Shown piece after piece: positions 25,696 to 34,102 of a DNA stretch of 64,000 nt. The DNA is taken from the NCBI GenBank assembly GCA_965228435.1, contig OZ245818.1:1488001-1552000 (forward strand). Reading direction: 5' to 3'. The notes below the pieces were generated by a model. The model saw nothing but the letters and a program-made list of their open reading frames with translations. It did no database searches and was not told where the DNA came from. Each line of letters begins with the position of its first letter. Within the stretch, counting starts at the first letter, position 1. A program made the position numbers and the translations under genes. Source of the stretch: Hoeflea_A sp965228435 (lineage in GTDB: Bacteria > Pseudomonadota > Alphaproteobacteria > Rhizobiales > Rhizobiaceae).

Positions 25696-26874
25696 ATGGA
25701 AGCGGCTCTGAAAGAGCTGTCGACGCTTGCCGCCGCCAGCCCGGATCTCGTGAATGACACGCGCATTCACTCCGTGCATTCCATCATTCTGGACGTTCCG
25801 ACACAGCGGCGGCACAGGTTGTCGAACACATCGGTCGACCGGCAGAGTTTCGTGCATGTGGCCGTGCGGTTGCACAACGGCGTTGTCGGCCACGGCGAGG
25901 CCTCGACCCTGGGCGGCCCGCGCTGGTCGGAGGAAAGCGTCGAAGCGATCAAGGCCAATATCGACACCTATCTCGCGCCTTGCCTGATCGGCCAGCCGGC
26001 GAGCGGCATTGAAGCCGCCAACCTGCGAATGGACCAGGCTGCGAAACGCAACACGGCCGCCAAATCCGCCCTGAATAGCGCGCTCCTGGACGCGCTTGGC
26101 CTGACCCTGAATGTGCCTGTCGCAACGCTGCTTGGTGGCCCCGTGCGCGACCGGTTTCCGGTGATCTGGACGCTGGCGTCGGGCGATGCCGGACAGGAAG
26201 CCGAGGAGGCTCAGTCGAAGATCGAAGCAGGCACGTTCAATCGCTTCAAGATCAAGCTGGGTTTTGCAAATCCTGCTGAGGACATCGAGCGCCTTGCGAT
26301 TCTGCGTCGGTCCCTGCCAGGCGAAACTCTGCTTGTCGCAGACGTCAACCAGGCCTGGGACGAAGCCACATGCCTGCGCTGGTTTCCCGCACTGGAAGAC
26401 CTGGATATCGGGCTGATCGAACAACCGCTTCCGGCTGGCCGCGTCGAGGGAATGGCACGCCTTGCGGCGCGTACGTACATTCCGCTCATGCTGGATGAGG
26501 CCGTCTTCTCGGCCGACGAAGCCTTGCGCGCGACCACCAAGGGCGCGGGCTCCGTTCTTTCGCTCAAGCTGTGCAAACATGGCAGTGCTCAGGCCATGCA
26601 ACGGATTGCCGCGATCGCCGACGCCGGCGGCCTGCAACTCTACGGCGGATGCCTGCTGGAAAGCAGCCTCGGCGCAGCCGCGCATCTCGCAGTCTTTTCG
26701 ACCCTGCCTCGGCTGCAATGGGGGACCGAACATTTCGGACCGCGCATTCTTGTCCACGACACAACGCTCCAGAGCCTCGAATATCAGGATTATGACGTGT
26801 TGCTGCCGACCGGCCCGGGACTGGGGGTCACACCGGATCCGGCGATTGTGGACGCCTACAGGAGAACGGATTGA
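25696..26874 (+). CDS. Muconate cycloisomerase-like enzyme (enolase superfamily)
   Basis: 392 residues. The catalytic and metal residues of muconate-lactonising enzymes line up: KxK at Lys185/Lys187 (FKIKLG), Asp216 (ADVNQ), Glu242 (IEQP), Asp267 (LDEA) and Lys291 (SLKLCKHG). The N-terminus is about 20 residues longer than usual. It would convert a cis,cis-muconate into a muconolactone. It lies 53 bp after the dioxygenase gene and 4 bp before the next gene. Confidence 0.85.
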   Translation: MEAALKELSTLAAASPDLVNDTRIHSVHSIILDVPTQRRHRLSNTSVDRQSFVHVAVRLHNGVVGHGEASTLGGPRWSEESVEAIKANIDTYLAPCLIGQPASGIEAANLRMDQAAKRNTAAKSALNSALLDALGLTLNVPVATLLGGPVRDRFPVIWTLASGDAGQEAEEAQSKIEAGTFNRFKIKLGFANPAEDIERLAILRRSLPGETLLVADVNQAWDEATCLRWFPALEDLDIGLIEQPLPAGRVEGMARLAARTYIPLMLDEAVFSADEALRATTKGAGSVLSLKLCKHGSAQAMQRIAAIADAGGLQLYGGCLLESSLGAAAHLAVFSTLPRLQWGTEHFGPRILVHDTTLQSLEYQDYDVLLPTGPGLGVTPDPAIVDAYRRTD

Positions 26875-26878
26875 GGCC

Positions 26879-27268
26879 ATGCCGGCAACGGAATTGCTCA
26901 CGGTGTTCAAACGCATGGCCGATCGTCTGACCGAGCGGCCGCACCTTGCCCGCCTGGGTTCGCTGTTTTCCGAAACCGTACTGGTCGAGGTCGAAGGCCA
27001 GGAAATCTACCTGCATTTCGACCAAGGGAACCTGGTGCAGGTCGAAGCCGGTCCCAGCCGCAAGACGCCTTGGCGCTTCGCCCTGCGCACGGATGCCGAC
27101 GCTCTCGGGCGGTTCTGGGAAGCGGTGCCGGCTCCCGGATTTCACGACATTTTCGGCCTGGTCAAGATCGGCCGTGGCCGTATCGAAGGCGACATCCTCT
27201 GCCTCGTCAAGAACCTGCGATTCTTCAAGGAATTCATGGCACTGGGCCGCCAGGAGGCAACCTTATGA
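26879..27268 (+). CDS. Small SCP2-like protein in the ring-cleavage operon
   Basis: 129 residues. The order of short strands and helices (ETVLVEVEGQEIYLHFDQG, then LKIGRGRIEGD-type strand IKGD/IEGDILCLVKNLRFF near the C-terminus) resembles sterol-carrier-protein-2-like domains; no catalytic residues are recognisable. It sits exactly where a muconolactone isomerase (catC) would be expected but shows no similarity to that small family. It overlaps the next gene by 4 bp (ATGA), so the two are translated together. Confidence 0.65.
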   Translation: MPATELLTVFKRMADRLTERPHLARLGSLFSETVLVEVEGQEIYLHFDQGNLVQVEAGPSRKTPWRFALRTDADALGRFWEAVPAPGFHDIFGLVKIGRGRIEGDILCLVKNLRFFKEFMALGRQEATL

Positions 27269-28116
27269 CCCCCCTCTTCGAACAGGTGACCGGCCGCTAC
27301 GTCAACCTCGATGTCGCCGGCACGCGCCAACGCATCTATTTCGAGGAAGCCGGCGAAGGGTCGCCTGTTCTTTGCTTTCACACGGCGGGAGCGGACAATC
27401 GCCAGTGGCGCTTCATCCTCAACGACACGGAGCTCACACGCCGCCATCGCTTTATTGCGCCCGACCTGCCATGGCACGGCAAGTCGCTGCCGCCTGCCGG
27501 TTGGGAGACACAGGAATACCTGCTGACCACGGAAGACTATATGGCAACGGTGCTCGCTTTTGCCGACGCGCTCGGGCTGCATCGACCGATCTTTGCGGGT
27601 TGTTCGATGGGCGGACGCATTGCCTTGCAATTGGCGCTGCACCATGCGGAGCGTTTCGGTGGTTTCATCGCCATAGAAGCATCGGATTTCCAGCCGGCAT
27701 GGTACGACATCGACTGGTTCCACCGGCCTGACGCTCCGGGCGCGGAAATGGGCGCAGCCCTGGTTTCGGCCAACATCGCGCCGCAGGCTCCGGTGACGGA
27801 ACGATGGAACACGCAGTGGATGTTCATGCAATCCGGGCCGGGCGTGTTTCGTGGTGACCTGAGCTTTTACACGCGGGACGACAGCCTGCTTGGCAATCTC
27901 GACCGTATCGATACCGGCACAGCACCGGTTCACATCATGTGCGGTGAGTACGACCTGACCTGCACGCCGGAAGATGCGCGACGTACTGCCGATGCCATTC
28001 CCGGCGCGACACTGGCCATCATGCCTGAAATCGGACATTTTCCGATGAGCGAGCATCCGGAGGGCTTCCGTCCCCATTTCGTGGAGGCCCTCGACCGGAT
28101 GCAAACACACGGGTAG
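27265..28116 (+). CDS. Alpha/beta hydrolase, enol-lactonase-like (CatD/PcaD type)
   Basis: 283 residues. Nucleophile elbow GCSMGG (Ser114), acid in GEYDLTC (about 232), His258 in EIGHFPM. The length and position after the cycloisomerase fit a 3-oxoadipate enol-lactonase, the last step of the catechol branch, though the LPWHG and FHTAGAD segments are not diagnostic. The start overlaps the SCP2-like gene stop. Confidence 0.75.
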   Translation: MTPLFEQVTGRYVNLDVAGTRQRIYFEEAGEGSPVLCFHTAGADNRQWRFILNDTELTRRHRFIAPDLPWHGKSLPPAGWETQEYLLTTEDYMATVLAFADALGLHRPIFAGCSMGGRIALQLALHHAERFGGFIAIEASDFQPAWYDIDWFHRPDAPGAEMGAALVSANIAPQAPVTERWNTQWMFMQSGPGVFRGDLSFYTRDDSLLGNLDRIDTGTAPVHIMCGEYDLTCTPEDARRTADAIPGATLAIMPEIGHFPMSEHPEGFRPHFVEALDRMQTHG

Positions 28117-28139
28117 TTTTGCAGCCCGAGAGGCATGGC

Positions 28140-29030
28140 ATGGAGATCAAGAGGCTTCGATATTTTGTGGCGGTGGCCGAGGAACTGCATTTCGGGCGCG
28201 CCGCCGAGCGTCTCGAGATGGCCCAGCCTCCCCTGTCCCGACAGATCGCACAGCTCGAAAGAGACCTTGGCGTCCAACTGTTTGACCGGTCCCGCAGCCA
28301 AATCCGCCTGACACCTGCGGGCGACGTCATGCTGGAGCGCGCCCGGGACATTATCGAACGTCTTGAAAGCACCTACCGGGAAGTGAGCCTGATCGGTCAG
28401 GGCAGCGCCGGCCGATTGCGGATCGCGTTTGTCGGATCGGCCAGTCATGGCGTGCTGCCGACCCTGATCAAGTCTTACCGCTCACACTATCCGAATGTCG
28501 ATCTGGCCCTGTCGGCCATGAACAATGCCGAGCTTGAACGGGCGGTCATTCAACGCGAGATCGATATTGCTGTCGCCCGGCCGTCGCTCGACATCGAGGA
28601 ACTGCGCACGCTGACGCTGCACCAGGAGCCGTTGATGCTGGCCATTCCGGACAACAGCAGGCTGAATGCGGTCCAAAACATCGCGCTGAAGGACCTCGGG
28701 GATGAGACCTTTGTGCTTTATCCCCGGCGCCCGCGGCCGAGTTTTGCCGATTACATCCTGAAGGTCTGTGCTGAAGAAGGTCTGAAACCACGCGAGACGG
28801 TGTTCGCCCAGGATTATCAAACGGCGATCAGCCTGGTTTCCGTCGGCGTCGGCATCTCGATCGTGCCGGAGAGCGTCTCGTCGACCCAGCGGCCGGGTGT
28901 CTTCTATCGCCCCTATGAGGGACACAACCCCGGGACCGGCCTTTCGGCTCATGCACGGCGCGATAACCGCAAGCCGCATGTGATGAACTTTTTCGAGATC
29001 GTCGAGAAATACACGAAAAAGGCCCGGTGA
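28140..29030 (+). CDS. LysR-family regulator (CatM/BenM-like) of the ring-cleavage operon
   Basis: 296 residues. The N-terminus MEIKRLRYFVAVAEELHFG and the RAAERL...PPLSRQI helix are characteristic of the CatR/CatM/BenM group, which respond to muconate. The effector domain spans about 90-295. Lies 23 bp after the hydrolase gene on the same strand. It is the best candidate to bind the ATAC-N8-GTAT palindrome at 24666-24681. Its stop codon lies in the loop of the terminator-like hairpin that follows. Confidence 0.85.
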   Translation: MEIKRLRYFVAVAEELHFGRAAERLEMAQPPLSRQIAQLERDLGVQLFDRSRSQIRLTPAGDVMLERARDIIERLESTYREVSLIGQGSAGRLRIAFVGSASHGVLPTLIKSYRSHYPNVDLALSAMNNAELERAVIQREIDIAVARPSLDIEELRTLTLHQEPLMLAIPDNSRLNAVQNIALKDLGDETFVLYPRRPRPSFADYILKVCAEEGLKPRETVFAQDYQTAISLVSVGVGISIVPESVSSTQRPGVFYRPYEGHNPGTGLSAHARRDNRKPHVMNFFEIVEKYTKKAR

Positions 29031-29042
29031 TATCCGGGCCTT
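29019..29042 (-). terminator. Terminator hairpin between convergent LysR and binding-protein genes
   Basis: AAGGCCCGG (29019-29027) and CCGGGCCTT (29034-29042) form a perfect 9-bp stem with a six-base loop. On the minus strand the stem runs into TTTTT, so it best terminates the binding-protein gene. On the plus strand the loop contains the LysR stop codon and the following sequence is only weakly T-rich. Confidence 0.75.
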
Positions 29043-29063
29043 CGCAGTTTCGATCAGGACCGA

Positions 29064-30347
29064 TCAGGAAATGGAACGGACGTCCGCGGTGAGCGGTATG
29101 TCGGCATGGGAGGCGTTCTCGACAATCTCCAGAACCGGTTTGCCGTCCTGCAATCTCCACTGCCCTCCGACCAGCGGTGTCTTGGCGACATTGGGGACCG
29201 GCCCGGCCGAGAAATCGACCTTGCCGACCACCGAATCGTAAGACGTGGCGGCGATCGCTGCAGCTATGCTGTCGGGATCGGTCGGATCCTCGGTGCGCCG
29301 CAAAGCGTCGACGGCGACTTCGAACAGCGAATGCTTGAAGCCCAATGGCATTGTCCACGGGTTGCCGCTTTCGGCTTCGTATTGCTTCGCCAGTTCGGCT
29401 GAACTTTGACCGGTAAAGCCGGACGCGAACGGATGATGCGGTGACCACCAGACCTCGACGGAAAGGCCATCCGCGCGATCTCCGAGCGCGGCCATCGCCT
29501 GCGGGAACTCCGACGCCTTTGCGACATTGACCACTTTCGGATGAAAACCCTGCTGTGCCGCCTGGCTCCAGAAGGTGGTAAAATCCGGTGGAATGGTCAC
29601 ACCCGTCACGATCTCGACACCAGCGTTCTTGAACGCCGAAATCTGGGCCGAGAAGTCGTCGGTCATCGATTGGAAACGACCCGTGTCGACAAGGCTGTAA
29701 CCGAGGTCTTCCATCACTGGCGGGAAGCCGAGTTCCGGGTCACCCCAGGCATTGCCGTCGGGATCGTTCGGCCAAAGCGCGCCGACCACCTTGTTGGTGT
29801 CGACCTGCTGCCAGATTCCGGTGAAGACGGAGATGATGTCCTCCAGTCCCCAGAAGAAATGGTAGGTGTATTCGAAACCGACCGTCGGATCGCCCTGGCG
29901 GCCGAAAAAGTGCGGTTGCCATGGTGTGTCGTTGGTGATGCAGGGAACTCCGTTCAACTCGGCCTGATCGGCAACCGGGTTGGTCGTATCCGGCGTCGCC
30001 GTTGCCGTGATGATATCCACCTCGTCGCCGAGGATCAGTTCCTGGGCGACCGAGGATGCCCGGTTCGAATTCGACTGGCTGTCCTTGACGATGAACTCGA
30101 CCGGATGGCGCGTCCCGTTGATCATCACGCCCTCCGACAGCGCCGACCGGAACTGGTTCAGGACGAAAGCGTCCGGCTCCGCGAATATGGCCAGCGGCCC
30201 GGTTTGCGGCGTCACGAAACCGATGCGAATGGTCTTGGTTTTCGCCACGGCCGGGCTCGGAAAACTCCCGGTGGCGGCCAACAGACCGGATGCCCCCATC
30301 GTCTTCAGAAATCCGCGTCGGCGAAGGTTGAGATTGTTCGTGCCCAT
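29064..30347 (-). CDS. ABC transporter substrate-binding protein, Tat-exported (Liv/urea/amide type)
   Basis: 427 residues. The N-terminus carries a twin-arginine signal (RRRGFLKTMGASGLLAATG), so it is folded before export. The mature protein is a type-I periplasmic binding protein (IRIGFVTPQTGPLAIFAEP). ATG 30347 is chosen for GGGAGGACCC upstream. It is the only binding protein near livFGHM and is probably their partner, although the ring-cleavage operon lies between. That context suggests an aromatic or related acid as ligand. Confidence 0.85.
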   Translation of the reverse strand: MGTNNLNLRRRGFLKTMGASGLLAATGSFPSPAVAKTKTIRIGFVTPQTGPLAIFAEPDAFVLNQFRSALSEGVMINGTRHPVEFIVKDSQSNSNRASSVAQELILGDEVDIITATATPDTTNPVADQAELNGVPCITNDTPWQPHFFGRQGDPTVGFEYTYHFFWGLEDIISVFTGIWQQVDTNKVVGALWPNDPDGNAWGDPELGFPPVMEDLGYSLVDTGRFQSMTDDFSAQISAFKNAGVEIVTGVTIPPDFTTFWSQAAQQGFHPKVVNVAKASEFPQAMAALGDRADGLSVEVWWSPHHPFASGFTGQSSAELAKQYEAESGNPWTMPLGFKHSLFEVAVDALRRTEDPTDPDSIAAAIAATSYDSVVGKVDFSAGPVPNVAKTPLVGGQWRLQDGKPVLEIVENASHADIPLTADVRSIS

Positions 30348-30411
30348 TTGGGTCCTCCCGATAATGTTCATCGGGAATTATCCAGCCACATCTTTCTCAG
30401 GCCATGCCGCC

Positions 30412-30433
30412 GACAGTATCAGGCGATACTGTC
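30412..30433. promoter_or_regulatory. Palindrome overlapping a LysR stop codon upstream of the binding-protein gene
   Basis: GACAGTATC (30412-30420) and GATACTGTC (30425-30433) are perfect reverse complements around AGGC, 65 bp before the binding-protein ATG. The core AGGCGATAC is identical to part of the operator at 24630-24638. No T-run follows on either strand, so an operator is more likely than a terminator. Confidence 0.6.
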
Positions 30434-31381
30434 TGTAGATTTCCGATTTTGCCTGGCATCGTTCGATGTGGCCGTTCGTGCCTGACGGTCGCGGCGCGCG
30501 ACGAGACAGTCGATAAAGAGCCGAAGGCATTCAACACGCCGGTTCTGTTCCGGGTAGTAGAGGTAAAAAGGCGGCAACGGGCCCGCATAGGAATCGAGCA
30601 CGGTTTCCAGCTCTCCGGAGGCGAGCCGGTCCTGCACTGACGTCATCGCAGCCCAACCGATGCCGTGACCGTCGCGGGCGGCATCGATGACACCGATGGT
30701 GTGATCGAACACCAATGAGGCGGGTGGGTCGATGGTCTTGTTCTGGCCGTTCTCGATGATGGGCCAGTCGGCGATCCTGTTGGCCGTCGGCAGCCGGTTG
30801 CGAATGCAGCGATGATCCAGGAGGTCTCGCGGCGCCTCCGGGCGTCCATTGGCGCGCAGATAGGACGGTGCGGCAAAGTAGGCCGAGGGTTGCGGCGGCG
30901 TCAGGCGAACGGCCACCATATCAGGCGCCAGCACATCGCCCAGCCGGATGCCGGCATGAAACCCATCGTGAATAATGTCGACCAATCTTTCGTTCAGCGA
31001 AAGATCCAGCGATATGCCCGGATTGTCCGCCTGAAACGCCTCCAGCACCGGAGCAACCGTTGCGACATAGGCCCCGCGCGAGAGCGTCATGCGCAGCGTG
31101 CCGGTCGTGGATCTGCCAACCTCGCGGGTTTTCTTGACCGCGTAGACCATATCCCGATAGGCGGGCGCCGCTGCGTCGAACAAAACACGGCCGGCATCGG
31201 TCAGTTCGATCGACCGGGTCGTGCGGTGCAACAGGCCGACGCCCATTCGTTCTTCCAGTGCTTTCAGCTGCAGGCTGACGGCCGGTGGACCGACGCCCAA
31301 CGCCTTTGCGGCCGCGCGCAACGACCCCTCCCGGACGATGGTCAGAAAGACTTCGATACCTTGGACAGGTGCACGCTCCAT
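30419..31381 (-). CDS. LysR-family transcriptional regulator
   Basis: 320 residues: HTH at about 5-63 (FLTIVREGSLRAAAKALG ... GLLHRTTRSIELTDAG), effector domain to the C-terminus. Upstream of and on the same strand as the binding-protein gene (71-bp gap), and divergent from the DMT permease gene. Either could be its target; LysR regulators more often control the divergent gene. Confidence 0.87.
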   Translation of the reverse strand: MERAPVQGIEVFLTIVREGSLRAAAKALGVGPPAVSLQLKALEERMGVGLLHRTTRSIELTDAGRVLFDAAAPAYRDMVYAVKKTREVGRSTTGTLRMTLSRGAYVATVAPVLEAFQADNPGISLDLSLNERLVDIIHDGFHAGIRLGDVLAPDMVAVRLTPPQPSAYFAAPSYLRANGRPEAPRDLLDHRCIRNRLPTANRIADWPIIENGQNKTIDPPASLVFDHTIGVIDAARDGHGIGWAAMTSVQDRLASGELETVLDSYAGPLPPFYLYYPEQNRRVECLRLFIDCLVARRDRQARTATSNDARQNRKSTDSIA

Positions 31382-31397
31382 TGGTTGAATTTACCAA
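31381..31397. promoter_or_regulatory. Possible LysR autoregulatory site
   Basis: TTGGT-TGAATTT-ACCAA is a 5-bp inverted repeat with a 7-bp AT-rich spacer, overlapping the start codon of the LysR gene and facing the DMT permease. The dyad is short, so support is modest. Confidence 0.35.
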
Positions 31398-31478
31398 AGA
31401 GTATGTTTGGCTAGCAATGCATTATCAAACAATCAAAAACGGAATATTCGTTGTGTTCGAGCATCACCGGAGGCGAGG

Positions 31479-32414
31479 ATGTCCAGCGTTGAAGATGTTC
31501 AGGCACGACCTCAATTCGTGCTGCGCGGTATTGTTCTGATTGTCGCTGCGATGTTCCTGACATCGTTGCAAGATGTGGTCTTCAAGCTCTACGGCGACAC
31601 GCTGACGCTTGGGCAAATCTTTACGTTGAGGGCGATCCTGGCACTGCCGCTCTTCGCCACGCTTGCTTTTGCACAGGGGCTGCGCGGCACCGTCCTCGCG
31701 GCCGCGTTGAAACCCTGGCCGTTGTTGCGGTCGCTTGCGATGACGCTGATGTTCCTGGCATTCTACGCGGCCATTCCGTTCGTCAGCCTGTCGGTGCTCG
31801 GTGCGGCGACCTATACAGCCCCGCTGTTCGTCACCCTGCTTTCCGCAACCACGATCGGCGAGCCGGTCGGCTACCGCGGCTGGATCGCCGTTTCCATTGG
31901 GTTTGTCGGGGTCCTCGTTCTGTTGCAGCCGGGCACGGATGCGTTCTCGCCCTGGGCATTGTTGCCGCTGGCGGGAGCCGTCTTCTACGCCCTGGCACAT
32001 GTGATGACGCGGGCGCGGTGTCAGGACATCCCACCGGCTGCGATGGCACTGTCCGTCAACCTGATCATGCTTGCCGGCGGCCTTGCGGTGAGTGCGATCG
32101 CTTTGCTGTTCGGGCCGCAGGACGAACTGGTCCGGTCCAATCCCTACCTGTTCGCAGGATGGTCCAGACTCGGCGCGTCGGAGTGGCTTTTTCTCGGCAC
32201 ACTGGCGGTCCTGACCGTGGCGATCAGCTTCGGGATTGCCGGGGCTTACCAGGCCGCGCCGCCGCCAACCGTGGCAACCTTCGAATACAGCTATCTCGTC
32301 TTTGTCGCCGTCTGGGACCTGGTGTTCTTTGCCGCCTCCCCAGGCGTCGCCACGCTATCAGGCATGCTCCTGATCATTGCCGCCGGCTGGTGGCTGATGC
32401 GGCGCCAGGCGTAA
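31479..32414 (+). CDS. EamA/DMT-family permease
   Basis: 311 residues with ten predicted membrane helices in two EamA repeats (about 14-145 and 155-305). GGAGGCGAGG just before the ATG fixes the start over an upstream in-frame codon at 31407. The family exports or imports amino acids and other metabolites. Substrate unknown. Divergent from a LysR gene. Confidence 0.85.
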   Translation: MSSVEDVQARPQFVLRGIVLIVAAMFLTSLQDVVFKLYGDTLTLGQIFTLRAILALPLFATLAFAQGLRGTVLAAALKPWPLLRSLAMTLMFLAFYAAIPFVSLSVLGAATYTAPLFVTLLSATTIGEPVGYRGWIAVSIGFVGVLVLLQPGTDAFSPWALLPLAGAVFYALAHVMTRARCQDIPPAAMALSVNLIMLAGGLAVSAIALLFGPQDELVRSNPYLFAGWSRLGASEWLFLGTLAVLTVAISFGIAGAYQAAPPPTVATFEYSYLVFVAVWDLVFFAASPGVATLSGMLLIIAAGWWLMRRQA

Positions 32415-32418
32415 AACA

Positions 32419-32438
32419 ACGCCCGCCTTTCGGCGGGC
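32419..32438 (-). terminator. Intrinsic terminator downstream of mmsA
   Basis: GCCCGCC (32421-32427) and GGCGGGC (32432-32438) form a tight stem with a four-base loop. On the minus strand the hairpin is followed by GTTGTTTTA, so it terminates the methylmalonate-semialdehyde dehydrogenase gene. On the plus strand, after the DMT permease, there is no T-run. Confidence 0.7.
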
Positions 32439-32466
32439 GCTGCATCAGATGGTGTCTCGGCTGCGA

Positions 32467-33963
32467 TCAGTTCATTGTCGGGATAACGAATTCGGCGCCA
32501 TCCTTGACCCCGGACGGCCAGCGCGAGGTGATCGTCTTGGTCTTGGTGTAGAAGCGGAAGGCATCGGGGCCATGCTGGTTGAGGTCCCCGAAGGAGGAAG
32601 CCTTCCAGCCGCCAAAGGTGTAATAGGCGATCGGCACCGGGATCGGCACGTTGACGCCAACCATGCCGACCTGCACCCGGTCGGCAAAGTCACGGGCGGC
32701 ATCGCCGTCGCGGGTGAAGATGGCAACGCCATTGCCGTATTCGTGCTCGCTCGGCAGGCGGAGCGCATCCTCATAGGTATCGGCGCGCACCACCGACAGC
32801 ACCGGGCCAAAGATCTCTTCCTTGTAAATGCGCATGTCGGGCGTCACGTTGTCGAACAGACAGCCGCCCATGTAGTAGCCGTTTTCATAGCCCTGCATCT
32901 TGAAATCGCGACCATCAACCACCAGGCTGGCGCCTTCTTGGACGCCGAGGTCGACATAGCCCCTGACGCGTTCCAACGCCTGTGGCGTGACCAATGGGCC
33001 GTAGTCGGCAGAGGGATCGGTGGATGGACCAACCTTCAGCGCTTCGACCCGCGGGATCAGCGCCTCGACCAGCCGATCGGCGGTCTGCTGGCCGACCGGA
33101 ACGGCAACGGAGACGGCCATGCAGCGTTCGCCGGCGGAGCCGTAGCCCGCGCCGATCAGCGCATCGACGGTCTGGTCCATGTCGGCGTCAGGCATGACGA
33201 TCATGTGGTTCTTGGCGCCTCCAAAACACTGGACGCGTTTACCGGCGGCACAGCCGCGGCTGTAGATATACTCGGCGATCGGCGTTGAACCGACAAAGCC
33301 GATGGCCTTGATGTCGGGATCATCAAGGATGGCGTCGACCGCTTCCTTGTCGCCATTGACGACGTTGAGCACGCCTTCCGGCAGGCCGGCCTCGATGAAC
33401 AGTTCGGCAATGCGCATCGGCACGCCGGGGTCGCGCTCGGACGGTTTGAGAACGAAGGCATTGCCGCAGGCCAACGCCGGAGCAATCTTCCACAACGGAA
33501 TCATGGCCGGAAAGTTGAACGGAGTAATGCCGGCTACCACGCCAAGAGGCTGACGCATCGAATAGACATCGATCCCGGCACCGGCGCCCGTCGTGTACTC
33601 GCCCTTCATCAGGTGCGGAGCACCGATGCAAAATTCGACAACCTCAAGGCCACGCTGGATGTCGCCCTTGGCGTCCGGAATCGTCTTGCCGTGTTCCTTG
33701 GCCAGCAACTCAGCAAGTGAATCGTATTCGGCGTGCACGAGATCAAGGAACTTCATCAGCACGCGGGCGCGGCGCTGCGGGTTCGTCGCCGCCCAGGCAG
33801 GCTGCGCAGCCTTGGCGTTTTCCACCGCGGCCCGAACTTCGTCCTTTCCAGCCAGCGCAACCTTGCCCTGGATGGTGCCGTCCATCGGCATCAGCACATC
33901 GGCGGTCCGACCGCTGGTTCCGGCGACCTCCTTGCCGCCGACAAAATGACCTATCTCACGCAT
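32467..33963 (-). CDS. mmsA: CoA-acylating methylmalonate-semialdehyde dehydrogenase
   Basis: 498 residues, full length for MmsA. It converts methylmalonate (or malonate) semialdehyde, NAD+ and CoA to propionyl-CoA (or acetyl-CoA), the last step of valine, thymine, beta-alanine or inositol breakdown. Visible: PFNFPAMIPLWK, FVGSTPIAEYIY, the catalytic Cys in GERCMAVS, and the MmsA-specific GGAKNHMIVMPDAD instead of the usual ELGGK motif. Divergent from a LysR gene with a shared 139-bp control region containing an inverted repeat. Confidence 0.93.
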   Translation of the reverse strand: MREIGHFVGGKEVAGTSGRTADVLMPMDGTIQGKVALAGKDEVRAAVENAKAAQPAWAATNPQRRARVLMKFLDLVHAEYDSLAELLAKEHGKTIPDAKGDIQRGLEVVEFCIGAPHLMKGEYTTGAGAGIDVYSMRQPLGVVAGITPFNFPAMIPLWKIAPALACGNAFVLKPSERDPGVPMRIAELFIEAGLPEGVLNVVNGDKEAVDAILDDPDIKAIGFVGSTPIAEYIYSRGCAAGKRVQCFGGAKNHMIVMPDADMDQTVDALIGAGYGSAGERCMAVSVAVPVGQQTADRLVEALIPRVEALKVGPSTDPSADYGPLVTPQALERVRGYVDLGVQEGASLVVDGRDFKMQGYENGYYMGGCLFDNVTPDMRIYKEEIFGPVLSVVRADTYEDALRLPSEHEYGNGVAIFTRDGDAARDFADRVQVGMVGVNVPIPVPIAYYTFGGWKASSFGDLNQHGPDAFRFYTKTKTITSRWPSGVKDGAEFVIPTMN

Positions 33964-34028
33964 TGCAATCCTCCATCATGATGTCCGGTTTGTTGCCGGC
34001 ATTCTGCGCTTTAAATTGTGAAAATCAA

Positions 34029-34055
34029 TGCACAACCTAGCGCATCCGTTGTGCA
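34029..34055. promoter_or_regulatory. Inverted repeat between mmsA and the divergent LysR gene
   Basis: TGCACAAC (34029-34036) and GTTGTGCA (34048-34055) are exact complements with an 11-bp spacer, 48 bp before the LysR ATG and 66 bp from mmsA. A related half-site, TTGCACAAT, recurs at 35016-35024 just past the LysR gene. Size and location fit a LysR binding site. Confidence 0.6.
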
Positions 34056-34102
34056 AATTTTATAGTCCTTTGCAGCAACCATTCGGTCCTGCGGAGCGGT
34101 TC

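Noticed and set aside
26879..27268. SCP2-like gene as muconolactone isomerase CatC
   Set aside because: CatC proteins are shorter (about 95 residues) with a different conserved pattern; only the position in the operon matches.
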